A DNA stretch of 64,000 nucleotides from the NCBI RefSeq assembly GCF_009762325.1, contig NZ_CP034348.1, positions 626,501 to 690,500 on the forward strand, in the 5' to 3' direction. Both the position numbers and the translations under genes were made by a program. This document shows, piece after piece, positions 16,667 to 27,893 of the stretch (positions are counted from its first letter, which is position 1; every line of letters begins with the position of its first letter). The stretch comes from Roseovarius faecimaris. GTDB taxonomy: Bacteria > Pseudomonadota > Alphaproteobacteria > Rhodobacterales > Rhodobacteraceae. Under the pieces are notes generated by a model that had not been told where the DNA came from, ran no database searches, and was given only the letters and a program-made list of their open reading frames with translations.

Positions 16667-17227
16667 GTGTCCGAACCAGCTTCGATCTCCTCCGGCATCG
16701 CCGAGCGCTATGCCACCGCCATTTTCGAGATTTCGAAAGAGAGCAAATCTCTGCCGAAACTTGAAGCCAACCTCACCGATCTTGCCTCTGCCCTCGCCGA
16801 CAGCCCCGAGCTGCGCGACCTGATTTCGAGCCCGGTGGTGAGCCGTGCCGATCAGGGGGCCGCGATTGCCGCGATTGGCAAGAAGATGGGCCTTGAGACG
16901 GTCCTGCAGAACGGCCTTGCGCTGATGGCTGAAAAGCGTCGTCTTTTCGTGCTGCCGCAGCTCATCGCCCAACTGCGCGGCATGATCGCCGAGGACAAGG
17001 GTGAAGTGACCGCCGATGTGGTCAGCGCCACGGAACTGACGAAGGCGCAGGCCGACAAGCTTGCGAAGACGCTGAAGGCCCGCGTGGGCAAAGACGTGAA
17101 TATCAATGCGACCGTTGATGAAAGCCTCATCGGCGGTCTTATCGTTAAGGTGGGCTCGAAGATGATCGACACGTCGATCCGCTCCAAGCTCGCATCCCTC
17201 CAGAACGCAATGAAAGAGGTCGGATAA
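16667..17227 (+). CDS. atpH: F1F0 ATP synthase subunit delta
   Basis: The 186-residue subunit forms the peripheral stalk cap that holds F1 to F0. The sequence is typical: [18 protein letters not shown] at the N-terminus and [26 protein letters not shown] at the C-terminus. GTG at 16667 is chosen over GTG at 16661 because GGAAGG (16655-16660) then has proper 6-base spacing and the protein begins SEPASIS as in relatives. It is the first gene of atpHAGDC; the F0 genes are not here, as usual for Rhodobacteraceae. Confidence 0.96.
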   Translation: MSEPASISSGIAERYATAIFEISKESKSLPKLEANLTDLASALADSPELRDLISSPVVSRADQGAAIAAIGKKMGLETVLQNGLALMAEKRRLFVLPQLIAQLRGMIAEDKGEVTADVVSATELTKAQADKLAKTLKARVGKDVNINATVDESLIGGLIVKVGSKMIDTSIRSKLASLQNAMKEVG

Positions 17228-18766
17228 ATGGGTATCCAAGCAGCAGAGATTTCTGCAATCCTGAAGGACCAGATCAAGAATTTTGGTCAAGATGCAGAAG
17301 TGGCCGAAGTGGGCCGCGTTCTGTCCGTGGGTGACGGGATTGCCCGTGTGCACGGCCTGGACAATGTGCAAGCCGGTGAGCTGGTGGAATTCCCCGGCTC
17401 GATCATGGGCATGGCGCTGAACCTCGAAGCCGACAACGTCGGTGTCGTGATCTTCGGCTCGGACCGGGACATCAAGGAAGGCGACACCGTCAAGCGGACG
17501 CAATCCATCGTGGACGTGCCGATCGGTGACGAGCTGCTGGGCCGCGTTGTGGACGGTCTGGGCAACCCGCTGGACGGCAAGGGCCCGATCAACGCCAAGA
17601 ACCGTGGCATCGCCGACGTGAAAGCCCCGGGCATCATCCCGCGTAAATCCGTGCACGAGCCGATGGCCACCGGCCTGAAATCGGTTGACGCCATGATCCC
17701 GATCGGCCGTGGCCAGCGCGAGCTGATCATTGGCGACCGTCAGACCGGCAAGACCGCTGTGGCGCTCGACACCATGCTGAACCAGAAGAGCTATAACGAC
17801 GCGGCTGGCGACGACGAGAGCAAGAAGCTCTACTGCGTTTACGTGGCCGTGGGTCAGAAGCGCTCGACCGTGGCGCAGCTGGTGAAGAAACTCGAAGAGT
17901 CGGGCGCGATGGAATACTCCATCGTCGTGGCCGCGACCGCCTCGGACCCCGCGCCGATGCAGTTCCTGGCGCCGTACTCCGCCACCGCGATGGCCGAGCA
18001 TTTCCGCGACAACGGCCGTCACGCCCTGATCGTGTATGATGACCTGTCGAAACAGGCCGTTGCCTACCGTCAGATGTCGCTGCTGCTGCGCCGTCCGCCC
18101 GGACGTGAAGCCTATCCGGGTGACGTTTTCTATCTGCACTCGCGCCTGCTGGAACGCTCGGCCAAGCTGAACGAGGACAACGGTGCCGGGTCGCTGACCG
18201 CGCTGCCGATCATCGAAACGCAAGGCGGCGACGTGTCGGCCTTTATTCCGACCAACGTGATCTCGATCACCGACGGTCAGATCTTCCTCGAAACCGAGCT
18301 GTTCTATCAGGGTATCCGCCCGGCCGTGAACACCGGTCTGTCGGTGTCGCGCGTGGGCTCTTCGGCCCAGACCAACGCGATGAAATCGGTTGCCGGTCCG
18401 GTGAAACTGTCGCTCGCTCAGTACCGCGAGATGGCGGCCTTTGCCCAGTTCGGTTCGGACCTCGACGCCGCCACCCAGCGCCTGCTGGCCCGCGGTGCGC
18501 GCCTGACCGAGCTGATGAAACAGCCGCAATACTCGCCGCTGACCAACGCCGAGATCGTCTGCCTGATCTACGCGGGCACCAATGGCTATCTCGACAAGAT
18601 CGAGGTGAACCAGGTTGGCCGCTTCGAGGCCGGTCTGCTCAACCACCTGCGCTCCAAGCATCAGGACCTGCTCGACTATATCACCAAGGAAGATCCCAAG
18701 GTGAAAGGCGAGGCCGAGGACAAGATCAAGGCTGCGCTGGACGAGTTCGCCGCCGACTTCGCATAA
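17228..18766 (+). CDS. atpA: F1F0 ATP synthase subunit alpha
   Basis: The 512-residue non-catalytic nucleotide-binding subunit has P-loop GDRQTGKT near residue 170 and the alpha signature [17 protein letters not shown]. Length and sequence are standard. The start codon abuts the atpH stop, so translation is coupled. Confidence 0.99.
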   Translation: MGIQAAEISAILKDQIKNFGQDAEVAEVGRVLSVGDGIARVHGLDNVQAGELVEFPGSIMGMALNLEADNVGVVIFGSDRDIKEGDTVKRTQSIVDVPIGDELLGRVVDGLGNPLDGKGPINAKNRGIADVKAPGIIPRKSVHEPMATGLKSVDAMIPIGRGQRELIIGDRQTGKTAVALDTMLNQKSYNDAAGDDESKKLYCVYVAVGQKRSTVAQLVKKLEESGAMEYSIVVAATASDPAPMQFLAPYSATAMAEHFRDNGRHALIVYDDLSKQAVAYRQMSLLLRRPPGREAYPGDVFYLHSRLLERSAKLNEDNGAGSLTALPIIETQGGDVSAFIPTNVISITDGQIFLETELFYQGIRPAVNTGLSVSRVGSSAQTNAMKSVAGPVKLSLAQYREMAAFAQFGSDLDAATQRLLARGARLTELMKQPQYSPLTNAEIVCLIYAGTNGYLDKIEVNQVGRFEAGLLNHLRSKHQDLLDYITKEDPKVKGEAEDKIKAALDEFAADFA

Positions 18767-18780
18767 GGGGGAGATAAGGC

Positions 18781-21107
<2,327 letters not shown>

Positions 21108-21113
21108 TCGTTC

Positions 21114-21177
21114 GGTGCGTGAAATCACGCACCCTACGGGAATTGAGCAAGGTGTAGGGTGCGTGTTTACACGCACC
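21114..21177. repeat. Inverted pair of GGTGCGTG dyad repeats between atpD and atpC
   Basis: Copy 2 (21114-21137) and copy 3 (21154-21177, opposite orientation) are 24-bp units that are each self-complementary. They also complement each other apart from the 4-base centres, across a 16-base spacer. In RNA the whole block could form one long hairpin ending 11 bases before the atpC ribosome-binding site, or two small ones. An effect on atpC (epsilon) level or mRNA processing is possible. Confidence 0.85.
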
Positions 21178-21200
21178 TCACATCGCAAAAGGAGGCCAAT

Positions 21201-21626
21201 ATGGCTGATACAGTCCAATTCGATCTGGTAAGCCCCGAGCGGCTGCTGGCCTCGGTGGAAGCCAGGGACGTGCAGATCCCGGGGGCCGAGGGCGACCTTA
21301 CGGCGCTGCCCGATCACGCCCCGCTGATCACCACGCTGCGCCCCGGCGTTCTGAAAGTGACGTCCGACAAGGGCACCGAAGAATATGTCGTCACCGGCGG
21401 TTTCGCCGAGATCAACCCGACGAGCATTTCGGTGCTGGCCGAACAGGCCGTTCCGCGTGGCGACATCACCCAGGAGCAGTTCAAGGCGATGGTCGATGCG
21501 GCCACCGACGCCCTGGCCAAGGCACAGGAAACCTATGTCAACGAGCCGGGCCCGGTGGATGAGGCGGCCAAGCTTCTGTCCGATATGGTCGCCATGGGCG
21601 ATGAGATCGGCCTGAGCGCCAACTGA
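21201..21626 (+). CDS. atpC: F1F0 ATP synthase subunit epsilon
   Basis: The 141-residue rotor subunit has the N-terminal beta-sandwich core ([30 protein letters not shown] style) and [18 protein letters not shown]. The C-terminal helical part fits the family. The start at 21201 follows AAAGGAGGCC at 21188-21197; an upstream in-frame ATG at 21159 falls inside the repeat and is rejected. It is the last gene of the operon. Confidence 0.97.
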   Translation: MADTVQFDLVSPERLLASVEARDVQIPGAEGDLTALPDHAPLITTLRPGVLKVTSDKGTEEYVVTGGFAEINPTSISVLAEQAVPRGDITQEQFKAMVDAATDALAKAQETYVNEPGPVDEAAKLLSDMVAMGDEIGLSAN

Positions 21627-21650
21627 TCCGGATGAGACGACTTTTTTGAA

Positions 21651-21677
21651 AAAGGCCCGCCGTTTTGGTGGGCCTTT
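21651..21677. terminator. Terminator after the ATP synthase operon
   Basis: An 11-bp stem AAAGGCCCGCC/GGTGGGCCTTT with one G-T pair has a GTTTT loop, 25 bases after the atpC stop. The T-run is short on the plus strand (TTTATC) and better on the minus strand, so it may work both ways. Confidence 0.75.
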
Positions 21678-21784
21678 ATCGTTTGAGCGCAAGGACATAT
21701 AGCGCAGTCAAAGCTTTATTTCTTCGCATTTTCGCCTAAAACGCGTATTAGAGCGGCCTGGGGCCCGGAACGAATAGACCGACG

Positions 21785-22135
21785 ATGATCAAACTGACCA
21801 ACGTAACGATCGGCATTGACCAGGGCGATGACGTGCTGTTCTCGGACTATGAGGACGGCGGTGAGATGTGGACCGGCGGCGGCTCGCGCCAGAGGGTCAG
21901 GAAGGTCACCTTCAGCGAGCGCTTCAAATCTCCGCCCGCGGTGCATGTGTCGCTGTCGATGTGGGACATGGACAGTGCCACCAATGCGCGTGCCGATGTG
22001 ACCGCTCAGAAGATCACCGAGAAAGGGTTCGAGATCATCTTCTACACCTGGGCCGATACCCGCGTGGCCCGGGCGCGGGTGCGCTGGATGGCGATCGGAG
22101 AGGTCAAGAGCGAGGACGACTGGGAGCTCTATTGA
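21785..22135 (+). CDS. H-type lectin domain protein
   Basis: The 116-residue protein matches the H-type lectin domain over nearly its full length (KVTFSERFKSPPAVHVSLSMWDMDSATNARADVTAQ, then GFEIIFYTWADTRVARARVRWMAIG). In animals this fold binds N-acetylgalactosamine; the bacterial role is unknown. There is no signal peptide. It lies behind atpC but after a terminator, so it is probably its own unit. The same placement recurs in related genomes as far as I recall. Confidence 0.82.
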   Translation: MIKLTNVTIGIDQGDDVLFSDYEDGGEMWTGGGSRQRVRKVTFSERFKSPPAVHVSLSMWDMDSATNARADVTAQKITEKGFEIIFYTWADTRVARARVRWMAIGEVKSEDDWELY

Positions 22136-22147
22136 CCGGGCAGGGAT

Positions 22148-22171
22148 GGTGCGTGTGAACACGCACCCTAC
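22148..22171 (+). repeat. GGTGCGTG dyad repeat, copy 4
   Basis: This 24-bp unit has the same arms as the copies at 1016, 21114 and 21154, with TGAA at the centre. It lies between the convergent lectin and prs genes, consistent with a transcript-end role. Confidence 0.8.
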
Positions 22172-22189
22172 GGGCCGCGAGACGCGCCA

Positions 22190-23209
22190 TCAAATCTTGG
22201 CAAAGATACCTTCGTAGATCGGCTCCAGCGTCTCGTTGTCGAAAAGCGAGGACACGGATGTGCCGTTCCAGATGTTCAGGATCGCCTGAGCGAACACGGG
22301 TGCGGTGGGCAGGATGCGGATATTGGGCGCGCCCTTCACGGCCTCGGTGGGCTGGATCGTGTCGGTGATCACCAGGTTCTTCATCACCGATTTGGTCACA
22401 CGCTCGACCGCCGGGCCGGACATCACACCGTGGGTGATATAGGAATGCACTTCCGACGCGCCGTTTTCCATCAGCACCTCGGCGGCCTTGCAGAGCGTGC
22501 CGGCCGTGTCGACCATGTCATCCACGATAAAGCATTTCTTGCCCTTCACATCGCCGATCACGGTCATTTCGGCCACCTCGCCAGGTTTCTCACGGCGCTT
22601 GTCTACGATGGAGAGCGGGGCGTTGATCCGCTTGGCCAGTTCCCGCGCGCGGGCCACGCCGCCCACATCGGGAGAGACGACCATGATATCGGCCATGTCA
22701 TCCTTGAACCGTGACATGATATCCAGCGCGAAGACCGGCGAGGCATAGAGGTTGTCCACCGGAATGTCGAAGAAGCCCTGGATCTGAGCGGCGTGCAGGT
22801 CCATCGTCAGCACCCGTTCGATGCCCGTGCCGACCAGCATGTTCGCCACCAGCTTGGCCGAGATCGGCGTGCGCGCCTTCGACCGGCGATCCTGCCGCGC
22901 ATAGCCGAAATAGGGGATCACCGCCGTGACCCGCTGGGCCGAGGAGCGGCGCAGCGCATCGGCCATGATCAGAAGCTCCATCAGGTTGTCATTGGCCGGG
23001 TTCGAGGTGGGCTGAATGATGAACATATCCTCGCCGCGCACATTCTCGTAGACCTCGACGAAGATCTCGGCATCGTTGAACCGCTCGATCCGCGCGTCCA
23101 CCAGCCCCACATTCACCCCGCGGTGCATCGACATGCGCTTGGCAATCGCCTTGGCCAGCGGCAGGTTGGCATTGCCGGAGATAAGCTTGGGTTCGGGGGT
23201 GGTCGGCAT
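22190..23209 (-). CDS. prs: Ribose-phosphate pyrophosphokinase
   Basis: The 339-residue enzyme makes PRPP from ribose 5-phosphate and ATP for nucleotide, histidine and tryptophan synthesis. It has the PRPP loop signature [18 protein letters not shown], the flexible loop [11 protein letters not shown] and the PRPP-binding [14 protein letters not shown]. The start at 23209 ([23 protein letters not shown]) is the family N-terminus; the frame continues upstream without similarity. It is divergent from the isomerase-like gene. Confidence 0.97.
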   Translation of the reverse strand: MPTTPEPKLISGNANLPLAKAIAKRMSMHRGVNVGLVDARIERFNDAEIFVEVYENVRGEDMFIIQPTSNPANDNLMELLIMADALRRSSAQRVTAVIPYFGYARQDRRSKARTPISAKLVANMLVGTGIERVLTMDLHAAQIQGFFDIPVDNLYASPVFALDIMSRFKDDMADIMVVSPDVGGVARARELAKRINAPLSIVDKRREKPGEVAEMTVIGDVKGKKCFIVDDMVDTAGTLCKAAEVLMENGASEVHSYITHGVMSGPAVERVTKSVMKNLVITDTIQPTEAVKGAPNIRILPTAPVFAQAILNIWNGTSVSSLFDNETLEPIYEGIFAKI

Positions 23210-23307
23210 GGGGCAGCTCCGATGCGGTATGACAGAATCGTGACGTTGACACCGCTTAACATGGGCGTAGCGTGGGGCAAAGCTATGCCAAGGGAGGAGG
23301 CGCAAGA

Positions 23308-23907
23308 ATGGCCCATATCGACTATTATTTTTCGACCCTGTCGCCTTTTACCTACATGGCGGGCACCCGCATGGAGGAGGTGGCCGCGAAGCACGGCGCC
23401 AGCGTGACCTACAAGCCTCTGGATATCATGGCGCTTTTTGCCCGCACAGGCGGCACGCCGCTGAAGGACAGGCACCCGGCGCGGCAGGCGTATCGCGCGC
23501 AGGAGATGCCGCGCGAGGCGAAAAAGCTGGGGCTGCCGCTGACCCTGAAGCCTGCGCATTTTCCCACGAATGCGGCACCGTCGTCTTATGCGATTATCGC
23601 CGCGCAGAGCGCGGGCGGGGGCGATCTGGGCCAGCTTGCGCATGCCTTCCTGCGGGCGCTCTGGGTCGAGGAAAAGGACATCGCGCAGGATGATGTGGTG
23701 CGCGCCTGCCTCACGGCGGCCGGGTTTGACCCCGCGCTGGCCGATAGCGGTCTGTTGAGCGGGGCCGAGACCTATGTCCAGAACCTTGAGGACGCGGTGC
23801 GGGCCAATGTCTTTGGCTCTCCCTTCTATGTGGTGGACACCGGGCAGGCCTTTTGGGGGCAGGACCGGATCGCCGATCTCGACAGGCATCTGGCGGGCGA
23901 TCTCTGA
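23308..23907 (+). CDS. 2-hydroxychromene-2-carboxylate isomerase / DsbA-like protein
   Basis: The 199-residue protein has a thioredoxin-like fold of the HCCA isomerase/GST-kappa group. [11 protein letters not shown] carries the serine that activates glutathione, and the C-terminus has the signature [21 protein letters not shown]. It would act on a glutathione-dependent isomerisation, originally of a naphthalene intermediate, but most chromosomal copies have no assigned substrate. Start chosen at 23308 after GGGAGGAGG. It is 3 bases upstream of an alpha/beta hydrolase, so they are co-expressed. Confidence 0.87.
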   Translation: MAHIDYYFSTLSPFTYMAGTRMEEVAAKHGASVTYKPLDIMALFARTGGTPLKDRHPARQAYRAQEMPREAKKLGLPLTLKPAHFPTNAAPSSYAIIAAQSAGGGDLGQLAHAFLRALWVEEKDIAQDDVVRACLTAAGFDPALADSGLLSGAETYVQNLEDAVRANVFGSPFYVVDTGQAFWGQDRIADLDRHLAGDL

Positions 23908-23910
23908 GCC

Positions 23911-24711
23911 ATGCCCAAGGGCGAAAGGGCCGGATTTCCAACCTACTGGACGACGTTCGGACAAGGGCCGCGGCGCGCGCTGATGATCCATTGCAGCCTG
24001 GCGCATTCCGGCGCCTGGGGCGGGCTTGCGCGGCATTTGTCGGGGGCGCTGACGATGACGGCCTTTGACCTGCCGGGTCATGGGCGCAGTGCCGGTTGGG
24101 ACGGGCGCGGCGAGGTGCAGGGCGTGGCCGCCGGGATTGCCGCGAGTTTCTGCGAGGAACCGGTGGATGTGATCGGCCACAGTTTCGGGGCGACGGTGGC
24201 GCTCAGGCTGGCGGTGGAGCGGCCCGAGCTGGTGCGGTCTCTGGTGCTGATCGAACCGGTGTGGTTCCGGATGGCCGAATGTGACGCGGCGGAGGTCTTT
24301 GCCGATCATGTGTCGCGTATGGCGCCCTATGCGGCGGCCCTGGAGGCCGGTGACAGGCTGGAGGCCGCCCGGATCTTTACCGGTCTGTGGGGGGACGGGA
24401 CGCCCTGGGAGGCGATCCCCCCGGCGCAGGCAGAGGCCCTTGCCGCACAGGTGCCCCTGGTCGAGGCGGGGGCCGAGGCGCTTTATGGCGATCCCGGTGC
24501 GATGCTGGAGCGGCTGGGAGAGCTGCGTTGCCCGGTCCTGCTGATCGCGGGGAGCGAGTCGCCGCCCGTGATCGAGGCCATTCACGACGGCCTGGCAGCC
24601 CGGATCGCGCAGGCCGAGCGCGCGGTGGTGGTGGGCGCGGGGCACATGGTGCCGATCACCCATGCCGGGCAGGTGAGCCGCGAGGTGCTGCGGTTCCTCC
24701 AGACCTCTTGA
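23911..24711 (+). CDS. Alpha/beta hydrolase
   Basis: The 266-residue protein has a canonical alpha/beta fold with nucleophile elbow GHSFGAT, DLPGHGRS as the earlier cap motif and catalytic histidine in GAGHMVPIT. Substrate unknown; the shape is like esterases or C-C hydrolases. It is co-transcribed with the HCCA-isomerase-like gene and perhaps acts on the same compound. It starts 3 bases after the preceding stop. Confidence 0.85.
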   Translation: MPKGERAGFPTYWTTFGQGPRRALMIHCSLAHSGAWGGLARHLSGALTMTAFDLPGHGRSAGWDGRGEVQGVAAGIAASFCEEPVDVIGHSFGATVALRLAVERPELVRSLVLIEPVWFRMAECDAAEVFADHVSRMAPYAAALEAGDRLEAARIFTGLWGDGTPWEAIPPAQAEALAAQVPLVEAGAEALYGDPGAMLERLGELRCPVLLIAGSESPPVIEAIHDGLAARIAQAERAVVVGAGHMVPITHAGQVSREVLRFLQTS

Positions 24712-24779
24712 GGGGGATGCTCACCAGCCTTTGCAGGCTGTTTCGCGAGGCGGGCCGCAAGGGCCGATGAGCGGCCGGT

Positions 24780-25826
24780 TCAGCCGCGCGCGATGTCGAG
24801 GAACCGGGCGATCATCCCTTCGTCGCAGGACCAGTCACAGACAAACCGCGCGGTAAGCGGCGCATCCGCTGGTCCCTCATCAAGCGGGCCGTCATGGAGT
24901 GAATAGGCCGCCCCCGCGGCATGAAGGCGCTGATGGGTGGCCCGGGGCAGGGTGGCGAAGATCATGTTCACCTCTACCTCGTTGAGGATCCGGCAGTCCG
25001 GCAGGCCCCGCATCCCATCGGCAAGCTTCGCCCCCGCCGTATTGGCCGCCGCCGCGGTCTGAAGCCACAGCCCGTCGGCCAGATAGCCCTTCATCTGCGC
25101 CGAGAGATAGCGATGCTTTGAGAAAAGATGCGCGCCGCGCTTGCGCCGCAGCTCGAATTCCCAGGCGTGGCGAGGATCAAAGAAGATGACCGCCTCGACC
25201 CCGAGGCAGCCGTTCTTGGTGCCGCCGAAGCTGAGCGCGTCGACGCCCGCGCGCCAGGTCAGCTCGGCGGGTGTGCAGCCCAAAGCCGCCACCGCGTTGC
25301 CAAAGCGCGCGCCGTCCATATGCACCGGGCAGTCATGCGCATGGGCCACGGCGCAGAGGGCCGAGATCTCGTCGACCGAGTAAAGCTGCCCCCATTCGGT
25401 GGCTTGCGTCAGAGAAAGAGGGCCGCGTTGCGATGTGTGGACATCGCCCTTGACCCAGCCGGTGATGGCGCGTTCCAGCGCGGCGGGAGTGATCTTGTCC
25501 TCCTGCCCCACCAGGGTGAGCTTGGCCCCGCCGCAGTAGAACTCGGGCGCGTTGCACTCATCCATCTGGATATGGGCCCTGGGCGCGCAGAAGATCGTCT
25601 CCCACGGGCGGGTCAGCGTCGCCAGGGCGAGGACATTGGCCGCTGTCCCTGTCGCCACGAGATAGACCGCCGCCTCGGGGGCCTCGAAAATATCGCGGAG
25701 CTGCGCGCGGACTTCCTCCATCAGCGTGTCGGCGCCATAGGAGGGCTGATAGCCGGAATTGGCGTCCTGCAGCGCCTGCATCACTGCCGGGTGGGCGGGG
25801 CCTGTATTGTCGGAAGCGAAATACAT
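24780..25826 (-). CDS. Low-specificity L-threonine aldolase family protein
   Basis: This is a 348-residue PLP enzyme of the beta-eliminating lyase group. Family motifs are FASDNTGPAHPAVMQAL at the N-terminus, HMDGARFGNAVAALG and the PLP lysine in LSFGGTKNG. It would split threonine/allo-threonine to glycine and acetaldehyde. Start ATG at 25826 shares one base with the ycgN stop (TGATG), so it is translated with ycgN and ribF. A longer frame to 25859 is rejected. Confidence 0.92.
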   Translation of the reverse strand: MYFASDNTGPAHPAVMQALQDANSGYQPSYGADTLMEEVRAQLRDIFEAPEAAVYLVATGTAANVLALATLTRPWETIFCAPRAHIQMDECNAPEFYCGGAKLTLVGQEDKITPAALERAITGWVKGDVHTSQRGPLSLTQATEWGQLYSVDEISALCAVAHAHDCPVHMDGARFGNAVAALGCTPAELTWRAGVDALSFGGTKNGCLGVEAVIFFDPRHAWEFELRRKRGAHLFSKHRYLSAQMKGYLADGLWLQTAAAANTAGAKLADGMRGLPDCRILNEVEVNMIFATLPRATHQRLHAAGAAYSLHDGPLDEGPADAPLTARFVCDWSCDEGMIARFLDIARG

Positions 25827-26299
25827 CAGACAGGTTCCTCTATAAGGTGGTCTTCCCATTCGTCTTCGGGGATCTCGAATTCGGGCAGGGTGGCGTTCTG
25901 CATCGACACACCGGCGCGGTGGACACTGTCGGGATCGCCGGAGATCAGCGGGTGCCAGTCATAGAGCGGTTTGCCCAGATGCAGGAGCTTGTAGGCGCAG
26001 GTTTCGGGCATCCAGTAGAGGTTTTTGTCGAGGTTTTTCGGCTCGAGCACGATGCATTCCGGCACGAACTGGTGACGGATCTCGTATTGTGCGCAGCGGC
26101 ATGTGGCATCGTCGAACAGGCGGCAGGCGATGCGGGTCAGAGCCACTTCGCCGGTGTCCTCGTCTTCGAGCTTGTTGAGGCAGCATTTGCCGCAGCCGTC
26201 GCAGAGCGCTTCCCATTCGGCGCGGCTCATGGCTTTGAGCGGCTTTGTCTCCCAGAAGCGGGGGGCGAGGCCGGAGGGGGCGATCGGCTTTGTGGTCAT
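25826..26299 (-). CDS. YcgN/UPF0260 cysteine-cluster protein
   Basis: The 157-residue protein has the family cysteine pattern CDGCGKCCLNKLED near residue 34, followed by ACRLFDDATCRCAQY and ETCAYKLL, suggestive of a metal or iron-sulfur site. The function of the family is unknown. It overlaps ribF by 4 bases upstream and the threonine aldolase by one base downstream, forming a compact three-gene unit. Acidic C-terminus. Confidence 0.9.
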   Translation of the reverse strand: MTTKPIAPSGLAPRFWETKPLKAMSRAEWEALCDGCGKCCLNKLEDEDTGEVALTRIACRLFDDATCRCAQYEIRHQFVPECIVLEPKNLDKNLYWMPETCAYKLLHLGKPLYDWHPLISGDPDSVHRAGVSMQNATLPEFEIPEDEWEDHLIEEPV

Positions 26300-27234
26300 G
26301 GGCGGGCGAGGATATCGCGCGCGCGGGCGCAGTCGGCATCCATCTGGGCGATGAAGGCCTCAAGGCTGTCGAACACCTCCTCGGGGCGCAGGTACTCGAC
26401 AAGCGCCACGGAGAGATCCGCACCGTAAAGGTCGCCGGAGAAATCGAACAGGAAGGTTTCGAGATTGGGCAACTCGCCCTGGAACATCGGGCGGACGCCG
26501 AGCGAGGCCGCGCCCTGATACTGGCCCTTGTGCGGGCCGTCGAGCACGTCAACCATCACGGCGTAGACCCCGAAACGGGGCGGGTGCAGCCCTTCGATGG
26601 ACATATTGGCGGTCGGATAGCCGAGGTCACGCCCGCGCTGTTCGCCGCTGATCACCCGGCCTTCGATCCGGTGCCAGTGACCCAGCATGGCCGCCGCGTC
26701 GCGCGGGCGGCCGTCGGTCAGGGCCTGGCGGATCGCGGTGGAGGACACTTCACCGTTTTGCCCCTCAAGCAGATCCGCGATGGTCACGCCGAAGCCGAGC
26801 GCCGCGCCGAAGCGCTGCAGATCGGCGGCGTTGCCCGCGCGGCCCTTGCCAAAGCAGAAATCCGCACCCACGACCACATGGCGCAGCCCGAGCCCCTGGG
26901 CAATGACGCGGGTTGCGAACTCTTCCGGCGACAGCGCCGAAAGGGCGGCGTTGAAGCTGAGCTCGTAGAGCCGCTCGACCCCGAGCTTTTCAAGCCGGTG
27001 CGCACGGGCCTCGGCGCCCATCAGGCGGAACGCAGGCGCATCGGGCGCGAAAAACTCCCGCGGATGCGGCTCGAAGGTCAGAATACCCAGCGGTGCGTCG
27101 ATTTTCCGGCCTTCGCGGCGGGCGATATCGATCACCGCCTGGTGGCCGAGATGCACGCCGTCAAAGTTGCCGATGGCGACAGACGCGCCCCGGTCGGCAG
27201 GTTCGACAAAGGTATAATCTCGGATCGTGCGCAT
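26296..27234 (-). CDS. ribF: Bifunctional riboflavin kinase/FAD synthetase
   Basis: The 312-residue enzyme has an N-terminal FMN adenylyltransferase domain with NFDGVHLGHQAVI near residue 22. The C-terminal riboflavin kinase domain has GRDLGYPTANM and the catalytic FLFDFSGDLYG region. It converts riboflavin to FMN and then FAD. Start at 27234 (MRTIRDYTFVEPADRG) by family; the in-frame extension is ignored. A twin-palindrome element separates it from maoC. No FMN riboswitch is visible upstream. Confidence 0.96.
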   Translation of the reverse strand: MRTIRDYTFVEPADRGASVAIGNFDGVHLGHQAVIDIARREGRKIDAPLGILTFEPHPREFFAPDAPAFRLMGAEARAHRLEKLGVERLYELSFNAALSALSPEEFATRVIAQGLGLRHVVVGADFCFGKGRAGNAADLQRFGAALGFGVTIADLLEGQNGEVSSTAIRQALTDGRPRDAAAMLGHWHRIEGRVISGEQRGRDLGYPTANMSIEGLHPPRFGVYAVMVDVLDGPHKGQYQGAASLGVRPMFQGELPNLETFLFDFSGDLYGADLSVALVEYLRPEEVFDSLEAFIAQMDADCARARDILARP

Positions 27235-27285
27235 GTGCGCAGGGGTAGCGGGATGCGCGGCGCTGTGCAAGCGTGATGGTGCCAG

Positions 27286-27336
27286 AGATTTTTCGTACGA
27301 AAAATCTTCTGACGAGAAAATTCGTACGAATTTTCT
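27286..27336. repeat. Twin CGTACG palindrome element, copy 2
   Basis: The same two perfect 22-bp palindromes as at 4569-4619 (27286-27307 and 27315-27336), in the same order and with a 7-base gap, lie 9 bases downstream of the maoC stop. The bases in the gap differ, so the palindromes and spacing are conserved, not the spacer. It lies in the 111-base space between maoC and ribF, both on the minus strand. Confidence 0.9.
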
Positions 27337-27345
27337 TGGGCAGGA

Positions 27346-27789
27346 TCAGTCGAATTTCGCCGAGGGGGCCAACACGGTCGCTTCGCCGATCAGCACCTTC
27401 TTGCCATCCACCAGGCAGCGGCAATCGAGCTGCACGCGGCGCTTGCCGTGATCGATGCCGATCACCTCGACCTCGGCGCGCACCATGTCGCCGGGGCGCA
27501 CAGGCGCAAGGAACTTGAGCGTCTGGCCCATATAGACCGTGCCATGGCCCGGAAGCTGCTCGCCGATGACGGCGGAAATCAACCCGGCGGTCAGCATGCC
27601 ATGGGCGATCCGACCCTCAAAGATCGTGTCCTGGGCATAATCGTCATCCATATGCACCGGATTGAAGTCGGTCGAGACCTGCGCGAACATCTGGATATCC
27701 TCGTCGGTCACCACTTTCTGCAAATGGCGCACCATGCCCATCTCGATCTCTTCGATGGTGATGGTGCCGCGGGGCATATTATCCAACAT
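27346..27789 (-). CDS. MaoC family (R)-enoyl-CoA hydratase-like protein
   Basis: The 147-residue hot-dog-fold protein has the catalytic Asp/His motif STDFNPVHMDDDYA and FEGRIAHGMLTAGLIS, as in PhaJ-type (R)-specific enoyl-CoA hydratases. Such enzymes link beta-oxidation to polyhydroxyalkanoate synthesis; a phasin gene at 55599 shows that this organism probably stores PHA. The gene is not beside PHA genes, so this link is inference. It lies 104 bases behind the HAD gene. Confidence 0.9.
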   Translation of the reverse strand: MLDNMPRGTITIEEIEMGMVRHLQKVVTDEDIQMFAQVSTDFNPVHMDDDYAQDTIFEGRIAHGMLTAGLISAVIGEQLPGHGTVYMGQTLKFLAPVRPGDMVRAEVEVIGIDHGKRRVQLDCRCLVDGKKVLIGEATVLAPSAKFD

Positions 27790-27893
27790 TCTGTCCCTCC
27801 AATTCTACGTCGGCGCGCAATATTCAGACGATATCACGCGCCCGGTTGCAACTTTATTACTTTGCAGGCGCAGAAAAGCAAGGAAAAACTTTC

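Noticed and set aside
16535..18661. A 708-codon antisense open frame across atpH and atpA; others at 19659-21698, 2882-4036 and 45589-47301.
   Set aside because: They lie exactly opposite well-identified genes, and their translations are rich in His/Arg/Gly/Ala and match no family. In GC-rich DNA such frames arise by codon bias.
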